Source: CBDDLJ01 sp965230635 (GTDB lineage Bacteria > Pseudomonadota > Gammaproteobacteria > UBA1113). Taken from it: a stretch of 64,000 bases of DNA. The stretch spans positions 62,001 to 126,000 of the forward strand of contig CBDDLJ010000009.1 in the NCBI GenBank assembly GCA_965230635.1, read 5' to 3'. A program made the translations under genes and the position numbers. The stretch's first letter is position 1, and each line of letters begins with the position of its first letter. Shown here one piece after another: positions 26,054-33,818 of the stretch. Under the pieces are notes generated by a model. The model saw only the letters and a list, made by a program, of their open reading frames with translations, did no database searches and was not told the origin of the DNA.

Positions 26054-27328
26054 ATGCAACGTATTAAAATTAATAATGGCCACGTCATTGACCCAGCAAA
26101 CAATATTGACCGTATCACCAACATTTACATTGCACAAGGAAAAATCATCGCTATTGCTGATAGTCTAGATGATTTCTCTGCTGATCGTAGTATCGATGCT
26201 AGCAAGTTACTTGTCTTTCCAGGGTGCATTGATTTATTTACTAACTTGCGCGAACCTGGCTTCGATTATAAAGCCACCATTGCACAAGAAATGCTAGCAG
26301 CGGCCAAAGCAGGTATAACCACACTATGTTGCTCGCCTGAAACCAACCCTGTTATTGACACGCCTGCTGTTGTTGATTTTATTAAGCAACACAGCCAAGC
26401 AAGCAATAAAGCTAAAGTATTAACTTATGGTGCATTAACTCAACAACTGGCTGGCCAACAATTAGCATGTTTTGCTAGCCTTAAAAACGCCGGTTGCGTT
26501 GCGGTAACCAATGCATTTAATCCGATTGCCAATAGCAAAGTATTGCGCCACTGTTTTGAATATGCAGCTACTTTCGATTTACCCATTATTATCTTCCCAC
26601 AAGATGCCTGGCTAGCACAAAATACTTGTGTACATGAAGGTCAAGTCAGTGCACGCCTAGGTTTATCCGGTGTGCCTGCTATGGCAGAGAGCATTGATGT
26701 TGCTCGTTGCTTAGAACTAGCCAAATATATTGATGTGCGCTTACACTTTTCACATATATCAACTCACGCTGCCGTTGAGTTAATTCGACAAGCTAAATGT
26801 CAGGGAGCAAACGTCACCGCTGATGTCAGTATACAACATGTTACCCTCAGTGAAATCGATGTCAGTGATTTTAACTCGAATTGTCACATTATACCGCCGC
26901 TACGCAGCTTACAAGATCAAGCGGCACTACAGCAAGGTTTGCAAGATGGAACGATCGATGCAATTTGCTCAAGCCACCATCCACATGACAATAACGCAAA
27001 AAACGTTCCCTTTGCTGAATCAGAACCGGGTATCTCTAGTTTAGAAACACTGTTACCACTTTCTTACCGCCTCGTCACTGAAAAACGATTAACACTTTCT
27101 GATTGGGTAAGAAAATTAACATATTCCCCTAGTCAAATAATCCAGCAAGATACAGGCACACTAACTGTGGAGCAAGCAGCGGATATTGTTATCTTTGATC
27201 CGAATGCTGATTGCACGATTACAGAACAATGGCTACAAAGTGCTGGAAAAAATACACCTTTTTTAGGCTGGGAATTAATGGGAACAATTAAATATACTTT
27301 ACATGCTGGCTGTATTGTTTTTGAGTAA
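26054..27328 (+). CDS. pyrC': Non-catalytic dihydroorotase-like subunit PyrC' (PyrX)
   Basis: A 424-residue class I dihydroorotase homologue that probably has no dihydroorotase activity. In active enzymes the first metal site is a His-x-His in the DVH-H-REPG motif; here the segment reads DLFTNLREPG, so both histidines are replaced (Phe and Asn). Later active-site blocks such as HFSHIST are retained in part, and the usual SSDHAPH motif reads CSSHHPHD. In Pseudomonas an equally degenerate PyrC' forms a structural complex with PyrB and is required for aspartate carbamoyltransferase assembly. The four-base spacing behind pyrB supports that role. A separate functional dihydroorotase must exist elsewhere if the pathway is complete. 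Confidence 0.88.
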   Translation: MQRIKINNGHVIDPANNIDRITNIYIAQGKIIAIADSLDDFSADRSIDASKLLVFPGCIDLFTNLREPGFDYKATIAQEMLAAAKAGITTLCCSPETNPVIDTPAVVDFIKQHSQASNKAKVLTYGALTQQLAGQQLACFASLKNAGCVAVTNAFNPIANSKVLRHCFEYAATFDLPIIIFPQDAWLAQNTCVHEGQVSARLGLSGVPAMAESIDVARCLELAKYIDVRLHFSHISTHAAVELIRQAKCQGANVTADVSIQHVTLSEIDVSDFNSNCHIIPPLRSLQDQAALQQGLQDGTIDAICSSHHPHDNNAKNVPFAESEPGISSLETLLPLSYRLVTEKRLTLSDWVRKLTYSPSQIIQQDTGTLTVEQAADIVIFDPNADCTITEQWLQSAGKNTPFLGWELMGTIKYTLHAGCIVFE

Positions 27329-27359
27329 ATAATAAAAGGTTGCTATTTAGCTATATCTC

Positions 27360-27986
27360 TCATGAACGTAAAAATTGCTCAAAATAGTACACTACGCCCA
27401 GGAAAAGAAAGTCGGTATCTTTTATACTCGATGTGCCATTAATATGGTACCAACCAGCATCAATAGAAAATATTGAATTTAAGTTATATACCGCACCGAC
27501 ACCGTATGTTAAACGATAACTGCGGTCGCTAATAGCAGGTAGAGGAAGGGCTTTTGCTGTTGAATTGGCCTTGTCACTTTTATTGATATTTGCGGTACCT
27601 AGCTTTGCATAAACATTAAAAACATCATTAAGAGGTAATTTGACGACACTAACAATATCATACGTATCTGCACTTAAGTCAACAGCAGCACCATCCACAC
27701 CAAAGACATTTTTGAATTTATACTCTTCATAGAAAGTGTAACCCAACTCAGCTTGAAAGTAATCGTTAAATGAGTAACCCATGTAAAAACGGCCACCGTA
27801 CTTGCCTTCTTTTGTGTTGGGTTTTTCACTACCTATTAATGGCGTCGCTAAACCTTGATTCTTCACGGTGTAATCGAAGTCATAGAGACCAAATTGAAAT
27901 CCGCCCATCCACCCGTGAATATCAGCAAAAGCTAGTGCTGTTGATAAAAAGAAAAATAAGATACCTGTTACAATCCTTTTTATCAT
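27360..27986 (-). CDS. Small outer-membrane beta-barrel protein
   Basis: A 208-residue protein with a signal peptide (about residues 1-22, cleavage probably after ALAFA) and then alternating hydrophobic strands with aromatic girdles (GWMGGFQFGLYDFDY, YFQAELGYTFYEEY, YRLTYGVGAVYNL, GWYHI, LGVVYYF). This is the pattern of eight-stranded OmpA/OmpW-like outer-membrane barrels; the exact family is not clear. AGAGAGG precedes the ATG. It is a paralogue of the next gene upstream: both share an N-terminal Y-x-x-x-NQG segment, a NxxFxAExGY-like strand and a variable K-F-G loop. The two genes are 36 bases apart and probably arose by tandem duplication. Confidence 0.82.
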   Translation of the reverse strand: MIKRIVTGILFFFLSTALAFADIHGWMGGFQFGLYDFDYTVKNQGLATPLIGSEKPNTKEGKYGGRFYMGYSFNDYFQAELGYTFYEEYKFKNVFGVDGAAVDLSADTYDIVSVVKLPLNDVFNVYAKLGTANINKSDKANSTAKALPLPAISDRSYRLTYGVGAVYNLNSIFSIDAGWYHINGTSSIKDTDFLFLGVVYYFEQFLRS

Positions 27987-28022
27987 CCTTACCTCTCTTA
28001 ATCTAATAAATTGACTGTACGT

Positions 28023-28628
28023 TTACCCAATAGCAAGTTGTATTCCTACACCAACAATAGTCGATGTTTCAATACTATCACCACCACTAATCTGCGACGC
28101 TTCTCCGACAATAGAAAAATTAGGGTATAGTTCATAAGCAATCCCAACACCATAAATAGGTTGTATCTTTGTTTGATCACTAGAAGGAATATCAAAAATT
28201 GCCGCAGCGGTATTAGGACTACGATCTAAATTAACAAAAGCTGCTCCACCTTTTATATATGCGCTTGCGACTGTGCTTAACGGGTAGATCAATTTACCTG
28301 AAAATTCTAATGCCTTTTGACTATATTTTGATCGCGCTTCGGAGATGCTATCGATGCCTGTAAATTTCACATCACTAAATTGGATATACCCAAAATGTAT
28401 TGCAAAATTACGATTGAAATTATAGCCAGCAAAAATATTCCACGCGTAGTCACTATCGCTTTTACTAGCGCTTTGCATCCCTTGATTGGATGCTGAGTAA
28501 TCTGTGTTCACACCACCAACCAATGCACCAGCATAAGCTCCCGACTTATAAGGTATTGCACTCCCCTGGCAAAACCATAAAGTAAAGAAAATAAATACAA
28601 GTACATTTGCCGCTTTTTTTGCTCTCAT
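28023..28628 (-). CDS. Small outer-membrane beta-barrel protein, paralogue of the preceding one
   Basis: From ATG at 28628 the protein has 201 residues. The N-terminus MRAKKAANVLVFIFFTLWFCQGSA is a signal peptide, which decides this start over an in-frame one at 28757 that would bury it. The mature part shows beta-barrel strands (YAGALVGGVNTDY, YAWNIFAGYNF, FAIHFGYIQF, AYIKGGAAFV, IYGVGIAYEL, and the last strand GVGIQLAIG). It is a tandem paralogue of the gene at 27360, and possibly transcribed with it. Substrate or adhesion roles cannot be inferred. The cleavage region contains Cys-Gln-Gly-Ser-Ala, and a lipobox is not evident. Confidence 0.8.
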   Translation of the reverse strand: MRAKKAANVLVFIFFTLWFCQGSAIPYKSGAYAGALVGGVNTDYSASNQGMQSASKSDSDYAWNIFAGYNFNRNFAIHFGYIQFSDVKFTGIDSISEARSKYSQKALEFSGKLIYPLSTVASAYIKGGAAFVNLDRSPNTAAAIFDIPSSDQTKIQPIYGVGIAYELYPNFSIVGEASQISGGDSIETSTIVGVGIQLAIG

Positions 28629-29017
28629 TTTAACCACACATTTCAGTAAAAAATTTAAAACCTCGGCTACTGTGCCGATTGCCACGTCAATTGAGGCACT
28701 CAAGTAACTTTTGTCATTGTTAACTACATAAAGCTCAACTTCAAGCTTTTTCAGCAATTCCCGGTAAATATAAATTGATACTTCAATATGATAGAAAAAC
28801 GATCAGCAGGGGAAAATGATTGATCTTTTTTTGATCACTTTATGTGTTCTGGATAAGCAAAAACTTGCCTTGACAAGTATCTTATAGCAATAAGCACAAC
28901 GATGGTTGAATGGTAGTATTATCAGGTAAGTGAAAATAAAATGCTAGTATAATCAGCAAGTAGAAATTACAACAGCATGGCGTAAAAAAATGACTAAAAA
29001 AGTAATTTTCCGTCATT
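28629..29017. other. Intergenic region with a direct repeat
   Basis: About 390 bases between the barrel gene and the DUF6314 remnant, with no gene seen. It contains two copies of TAGTAT-A/T-ATCAG, starting at 28914 and 28945, each followed by a similar AAGT-GAAAT-like segment. A 10-bp inverted repeat (CTAAAAAAGT at 28993 and its complement ending at 29029) overlaps the end of the remnant and could act as a terminator. Confidence 0.5.
28914..28968. repeat. Imperfect direct repeats, 31-bp period
   Basis: TAGTATTATCAG (28914-28925) and TAGTATAATCAG (28945-28956) are almost identical and are offset by 31 bases, close to three helical turns; similarity extends into the following ten bases. This is the spacing expected for a pair of regulator sites on one DNA face. 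Confidence 0.45.
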
Positions 29018-29511
29018 TCACTTTTTTAGCGCCTTGGCTGCAGTAGGTTTATCGGTTATTTTAGTATATATTGTTTTATAATGTTGATTTTTTTCTGGAC
29101 CTGAAACATCGTAAAAAAGACTAAATGTATCCATCTTTTCTGTGAAGTGATAAGTTGCCTCATAAATATCTGGTTGACATTTGTGGATTCCTTCTGCCAA
29201 GTCATTTTGTTCACAAAAATTCAACTTGAGAAAAACTCCTAGCTTTTCTCGTTTATCATTAGAAAAATTAATTTCAATAGAGTTATCATCTTCATCACAC
29301 TTTAAATAATCATATCTATAGGCAGAAAAAATTTTATTTTTACCTAATGTTATAGCGTTTCCCTATAAAACAGTAAACTTTGACTATTCGCGCAAGTAAA
29401 CTTAGCATTGCCATTAACTGTAGCAATTGGTTTGTTTAAAGTTTTATCGGTAATAACGCGAGTATATTTCCACTTACCAACTAAAGCTGAAAATATATCT
29501 TTTATATTCAT
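29018..29511 (-). pseudogene. DUF6314 protein gene broken by one frameshift
   Basis: On the minus strand, ATG at 29511 opens a 53-codon frame (MNIKDIFSALVGKWKYTRVI...) that stops at 29350. In the adjacent frame the same protein continues without interruption (ITLGKNKIFSAYRYDY) to the stop at 29018. Joined, the product would be about 160 residues with the DUF6314 layout: an LVGKW---R-I-D start, a GNAKF strand, a YRYDY strand, a Cys-x-x-Asp-x-Tyr segment (CQPDIYEATYHF) and a VSGPEKNQHYKTIYTKI end typical of this family. One indel near 29350-29365 explains the break. It could be a recent pseudogene or a sequencing error. Confidence 0.7.
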
Positions 29512-29540
29512 GACGTCATTTCCTATACTCTAATGTAAAT

Positions 29541-29845
29541 TCAATTTTTAAAACCACTAAAATTATGTCCCTCTATATGAAATGGTAGGCTCTGCTGCCG
29601 AACATTCAGCTGATTACTTTTAAATGCAAAATGAGCAGGAATAACAGGCTTTAGCATTTTTTTATATTTGGACCCGCCTATCATTTCACGCTGCTCTTTA
29701 GCCAAGCCTGAGCTGAAACCAATAAACTAAGGGTGCCTGACGATAACTTATCTGAACAACGATACCAGGCATGAGTAGCTATAACATCGAAAGAAATCTC
29801 ATCTCCCTTGAATACCGATAATTTCGCTATTCGTTTAAAGCACAT
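29541..29845 (-). pseudogene. Decayed gene of unknown function
   Basis: On the minus strand an open frame from ATG at 29845 to 29681 encodes MCFKRIAKLSVFKGDEISFD followed by a VIATHAWYRCSDKLSSGTL segment. Around 29720 another frame takes over with protein-like sequence (FIGFSSGLAKEQREMIGGS, then YKKMLKPVIPAHFAFKSN) and stops at 29541. The good protein texture on both sides of the break suggests a frameshifted gene or the 3' remnant of one. No family is recognised. Confidence 0.4.
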
Positions 29846-29868
29846 AAAAAATCACTAGTTGTTAATAA

Positions 29869-30099
29869 TTATACTTTCATATTGAGTACTCGTTGGCACT
29901 CTGCTTGTGTTTTTTTGCCAGATTCTAGCAGTTTTTGTGTCTCTTTATGCGCCTGTATTGATTGTTCAATAGCAAGATCTGCTTCGCTTAAAGTTTGTTG
30001 CACAACCTTTTTTGAGGTAGGGCTTGGTTGAAACACGCCAACAACTGTTGCATAAGCAACAGCAGTAAAAGATTGTTCATGTTTTGCTGAATATTTCAT
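29869..30099 (-). CDS. Small hypothetical coiled-coil protein
   Basis: A 76-residue protein of unknown function. A strong GAGGAG ribosome binding site eight bases before the ATG supports translation. Residues 37-70 (SEADLAIEQSIQAHKETQKL and following) form a likely amphipathic helix or coiled coil with one cysteine; the N-terminal half contains a short hydrophobic AVAYATVVGVF segment that is not long enough for a signal anchor. A perfect 16-bp palindrome lies about 65 bases upstream. Because both downstream genes are decayed, this may be a surviving lineage-specific gene. Confidence 0.6.
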   Translation of the reverse strand: MKYSAKHEQSFTAVAYATVVGVFQPSPTSKKVVQQTLSEADLAIEQSIQAHKETQKLLESGKKTQAECQRVLNMKV

Positions 30100-30599
30100 T
30101 TGGATAACTCCTCACAGTTTAAATAAGCTGTTACTATCAACTAGACTTTTTTGGCATACCCTGATCAGTTAACTGATCGGATTGTATCATTTTGGGGAGT
30201 AGAATTCATCAGCACCTCCTGCTGGTAGTTACTTTTTCACCTTATTACTTTACTGTTCAATTCCTATATTTCGTTATCACGATACGATTTTGTTCAAAAA
30301 TTGTCAAGTTTCTTTGATTTTTCCATACTTATTTAGATTGTATCTTACAGAGACAGTGTTATAGCTTTACCTAATTTGCGACATATAGATAATAATGATT
30401 GAAGATAAAGCAGCTCCGTTCACATAACAATCGGCATTATTTTGATATTGATGCCTAAGAAGCTCAGCAATACAGTTTTATTGAGTAGATATAAGCAGCG
30501 GTTGCACAATCTTCACAAATTATATAGTATTTTAACTAAACAGTAGCGCTGCTGGGAAAATACTGAATGAATGGCACAAAATAAACAAATTGGTAACCT
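30100..30599. other. Intergenic region with a palindrome
   Basis: 500 bases with no supported gene. It holds the 16-bp palindrome listed separately, a small CAGCA/TGCTG hairpin near 30208-30222, and presumably the divergent promoters of the small gene at 30099 and dsbB. Nothing else was recognised. Confidence 0.5.
30163..30178. promoter_or_regulatory. Perfect 16-bp palindrome, candidate operator
   Basis: GATCAGTTAACTGATC is its own reverse complement over 16 bases. It sits about 65-80 bases upstream of the small minus-strand gene starting at 30099. The half-site GATCAGTT is of the kind bound by dimeric repressors; which regulator binds is unknown. Confidence 0.5.
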
Positions 30600-31106
30600 A
30601 TGCAATTATTCACCATACGAAAATGCTTTTTAATAGGATTTCTATTCACTTGTTTTTTACTTGCATTCGCAGGATATTTACAAATAAGCAAAGGACTACT
30701 GCCTTGCCCTCTTTGTCAATTACAACGCATCACCTTTGGCATAATAGCCTTAATCTTCCTTTTTGCTGCCATTCATAATCCCAAAGTAACAGGCATAAAA
30801 ATATACAGCTATGTGCTTATTTTATTTAGCGTATTTGGTTCAGCATTGGCCGCTCGCCATATCTGGATACAAAATTCTCCCTCGGAAATTTCAACCCGTT
30901 GTGGCGTTGGTATTGACTATATTTTTAGTCACTTTCCACTACTTGAGTCATTAAAGATTATCCTACATGGCACCGGCGATTGTGCTGAAGTTCAATGGCA
31001 TTTTCTTGGATTAAGCATTCCAGAGTGGGCATTTGTTAGCTTTGCGTTAACAGGGTTTGTTGCTTTCACACAAATCATTCGTATTGTAATGAGAAAAAAG
31101 AAGTGA
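30600..31106 (+). CDS. dsbB: Disulfide bond formation protein DsbB
   Basis: Inner-membrane quinone reductase that re-oxidises DsbA in the periplasm. The 168 residues contain four transmembrane helices. The two catalytic disulfides are in place: C36-C39 in LLPCPLCQLQR in the first periplasmic loop and C101/C128 in the second loop (STRCGVGID and GTGDCAEVQW). The RHIWIQ segment with the quinone-contact arginine region precedes the second loop. The gene stands alone and is followed by an inverted repeat that may terminate transcription. Confidence 0.95.
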   Translation: MQLFTIRKCFLIGFLFTCFLLAFAGYLQISKGLLPCPLCQLQRITFGIIALIFLFAAIHNPKVTGIKIYSYVLILFSVFGSALAARHIWIQNSPSEISTRCGVGIDYIFSHFPLLESLKIILHGTGDCAEVQWHFLGLSIPEWAFVSFALTGFVAFTQIIRIVMRKKK

Positions 31107-31497
31107 AAGACGGCGACTCAAAATTTGAGCCGCCCTCTCTAACTAGGCTTGTCACGAGCATCCTTGCCCACATCTACCCGAAGTAACATCCTTATTAACT
31201 TCATTCCGTGGGTATCAAAACCAGTATCATCCTTGCTACTGAAGTGAAGAATAGAAGAGCCAAGTTAATTAAGCAAGTTTTTACTAATCTTTCATGGAGG
31301 CAATATAACTATTAGCCAATAGTTAAATAATCATTTAAAATCAACATCTTACATAAAAAATACCGCTATTGCAATGTGTGACTAATCTAACTATGTAAAT
31401 TTTCACCTAATAAAAACAGACATATCGTACGGCCTATATGGCTAATATCGCACAAAGTGATCATAAAAAAAACCTGCTATTTAATCAGTTTACTATT
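31107..31497. other. Intergenic region between dsbB and ksgA
   Basis: About 390 bases between convergent genes. It begins with a hairpin (31112-31134); beyond it I see no gene, RNA or clear regulatory motif. Confidence 0.5.
31112..31134 (+). terminator. Possible dsbB terminator hairpin
   Basis: GGCGACTCAAA and TTTGAGCCGCC can pair over 11 positions with one mismatch around a single-base loop (so a few central bases will unpair), directly after the dsbB stop. No long T-run follows, so efficiency is uncertain. Confidence 0.4.
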
Positions 31498-32295
31498 TTA
31501 TTCTGCTTTCTTAGACAGATAATTGGCTATTTCAACAAAATGACTAAGCGATAAATTTTCTGCGCGCCATGTTGAATGAATTCCCAAATTTTCTAATTCA
31601 ACCGCATTAATAAAGTTAGCAAGACTATTACGTAACGTTTTTCGACGTAAACTAAATGCTGAGCGAACAATATCTGCAAATAGTTGATAATCGTTAGCAA
31701 TATGTAATGGTTGGCGATGAGGGATTAAGCGTACGAAAGCGGAAAACACTTTTGGTTGTGGGTAAAAAGCATTTGGCGGCACAGTAAATAGTTTTTCTAC
31801 CTGACAAAAATACTGCGCCATGACAGATAGGCGTCCATAAGCTGCTGTATTTTGCTTCGCAACCATACGCTCGACAACTTCCAACTGTAACATGAAGTAC
31901 ATATCTTCAATGTTTTCAATGTAATTAATCAAATAAAACAATAATGGCGTTGATATATTGTAAGGCAAATTACCTACGATACGTATTTTCTTTCGTTCAG
32001 CTAGCTTTTTATAATCAAAATGTAATGCATCCGCTTGATATATTATTATTTCGCCTAAACCATCACATTGCATTTTCAATGGTGTAATCAAATCTCGATC
32101 TAACTCAATAACATGCAACTTTTCTACTGTAGGTAATAATTTTTTTGTTAAAGCACCTCGGCCAGGACCGATTTCAACAACATTATCTGTACGCACTATT
32201 TGAATGGATTGACAAATCCGAGCAATAATTGACTCATCACACAAAAAATTTTGCCCAAAACGTTTTCGAGGTTTATGGCCAAAACTTTTTTTCAC
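31498..32295 (-). CDS. ksgA: 16S rRNA dimethyladenosine transferase KsgA (RsmA)
   Basis: Dimethylates two adjacent adenines (A1518 and A1519, E. coli numbering) near the 3' end of 16S rRNA during small-subunit maturation. The 265-residue protein has the N-terminal KRFGQNFLCD, SAM motif I VVEIGPGRGALT, the acidic IELD, the catalytic NLPYNIS motif, and the C-terminal helical domain with FSLRRKTLRNSL. Translation starts at GTG 32295, overlapping the surA stop by four bases (GTGA), so the two genes are translationally coupled. pdxA, which lies between surA and ksgA in many gammaproteobacteria, is missing. Confidence 0.96.
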   Translation of the reverse strand: MKKSFGHKPRKRFGQNFLCDESIIARICQSIQIVRTDNVVEIGPGRGALTKKLLPTVEKLHVIELDRDLITPLKMQCDGLGEIIIYQADALHFDYKKLAERKKIRIVGNLPYNISTPLLFYLINYIENIEDMYFMLQLEVVERMVAKQNTAAYGRLSVMAQYFCQVEKLFTVPPNAFYPQPKVFSAFVRLIPHRQPLHIANDYQLFADIVRSAFSLRRKTLRNSLANFINAVELENLGIHSTWRAENLSLSHFVEIANYLSKKAE

Positions 32296-33638
32296 ACTAA
32301 AGATATTCCTGGCTTGCTAGGTAAGACAATTTCGACATAAGAAGAATCTCTGGCACGTTGCAACCAATTTTGTACTTCTTCAGCGTATTTCCGCTGGAAA
32401 ATTTTCTTACGCAATTCTGATGCGTAAAAATCTTTGGTATGATCCTTTTCGCGTCGTGCCTCAACTAAAATCAAATGCCAGCCATATTCTGTTTTCTCAG
32501 GTTCACCAACAATACCTATTTTTTGTTTTTGCATCGCTTGCTCAAATGGTTTTACCATCATTCCTGGCGAAACCCAGCCAAGATCCCCGCCTTTGGCCGC
32601 ACTAACAGGATCTTGTGAATATCTTTTTGCGACTTTAGCAAAAATTTCTCCAGATTCAATCTGCTGGCGCAATTGTAATAATTTTGCTTTTACATCTGCA
32701 TCATCATCAATCACTTCAGGCTTCAATAAAATATGACGAACTTTATGCTCTGTTACTATTTTCTTTACCGCGGCGCCACGAATACCTTGCAATTTAACGA
32801 GATGGAATCCATTTGGCGTTCGGATAGGACCAATATAACTTCCTTCTTGCATGTCTGTCACTTTTTCAGCGAAAACAGTAGGAATTTCTTCTACGCGACG
32901 CCAACCTAAATCACCGCCCTGCAGCGCATTAGGGGCATCAGAATAAGCCATTGCTAGTTGCTTAAAATCATCCCCAGCTTTCAACGCATCAACAACAGTA
33001 TTCACTTTTTGTGTTACTATTTGTACTTCTTGTGATGATGGAACTTCAGATAGACTCAGTAAAATATCCGCTATGTGATATTCAGCAACATTTTGCTGAT
33101 CAAAAGCAACTGAATTCAAATACTTTTCAACTTCGGACTTAGAAACATCAATTTTACCGACTAATTCTTGCTGTAATACACGCTGAACGATCAATTCTTT
33201 GCGAACAAATTCTCGATAATCTTGATAATTAATGTCTTTACGCGCAAGATTGTTCTTTAATTGTTCAGTGGTAACTTCCGCATTTGCAGCAATACCCTGA
33301 ATTGATTTATCTAATATGTCGTCATCTATGCTAATATTTAACCGCGCTGCTGTTTGCAAACCAAGAGTTTGGTCAATGGCTTTATTCAATATCTGCGTAC
33401 GTAAAAGCTTCTCGTCTGGTAAAACACTTTGATCAGGAACATCCGCCGTATAAAAACGTATATGCATACGCAATTCACTTTCTGTTATGACTTCATCATT
33501 CACGACAGCAACAATAGTATCCAACGGTAACTCTTTATTCTGACTTAATTTTTTTGTATTTGCGGCAACAGGAGTGATCAATAATAGTACTAGCGTAAGA
33601 GATAAGCATTGTTTAAAAAAGTGTAAATAATTATTCAT
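32292..33638 (-). CDS. surA: Periplasmic chaperone and prolyl isomerase SurA
   Basis: Escorts unfolded outer-membrane proteins, including LptD, across the periplasm to the BAM complex. The 448 residues begin with a signal peptide (cleavage probably after PVAA at about residue 26), followed by the SurA N-terminal chaperone domain with VNDEVITESEL, and two parvulin-type rotamase domains at about residues 180-280 and 297-395 (QGGDLGWRRVEEIP and KGGDLGWVSPGMM). The C-terminal helix completes the chaperone module. It overlaps ksgA. Its normal neighbour lptD is displaced by the giant gene. Confidence 0.96.
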   Translation of the reverse strand: MNNYLHFFKQCLSLTLVLLLITPVAANTKKLSQNKELPLDTIVAVVNDEVITESELRMHIRFYTADVPDQSVLPDEKLLRTQILNKAIDQTLGLQTAARLNISIDDDILDKSIQGIAANAEVTTEQLKNNLARKDINYQDYREFVRKELIVQRVLQQELVGKIDVSKSEVEKYLNSVAFDQQNVAEYHIADILLSLSEVPSSQEVQIVTQKVNTVVDALKAGDDFKQLAMAYSDAPNALQGGDLGWRRVEEIPTVFAEKVTDMQEGSYIGPIRTPNGFHLVKLQGIRGAAVKKIVTEHKVRHILLKPEVIDDDADVKAKLLQLRQQIESGEIFAKVAKRYSQDPVSAAKGGDLGWVSPGMMVKPFEQAMQKQKIGIVGEPEKTEYGWHLILVEARREKDHTKDFYASELRKKIFQRKYAEEVQNWLQRARDSSYVEIVLPSKPGISLV

Positions 33639-33818
33639 ATTTAAAATACCTGATCTGATTCATTGTTTATATCAAAGCGGTATTATCCTATAAATATCTA
33701 CCACTGACAATTTTTTGGATAACATAGAGCAATGATGAGTTTTATAGTTTCTCCTGCAATTGAGACGGGTGATTTCACATAACTCACAAAGGTACAAAAA
33801 ATACTCTTGTCACATTTT

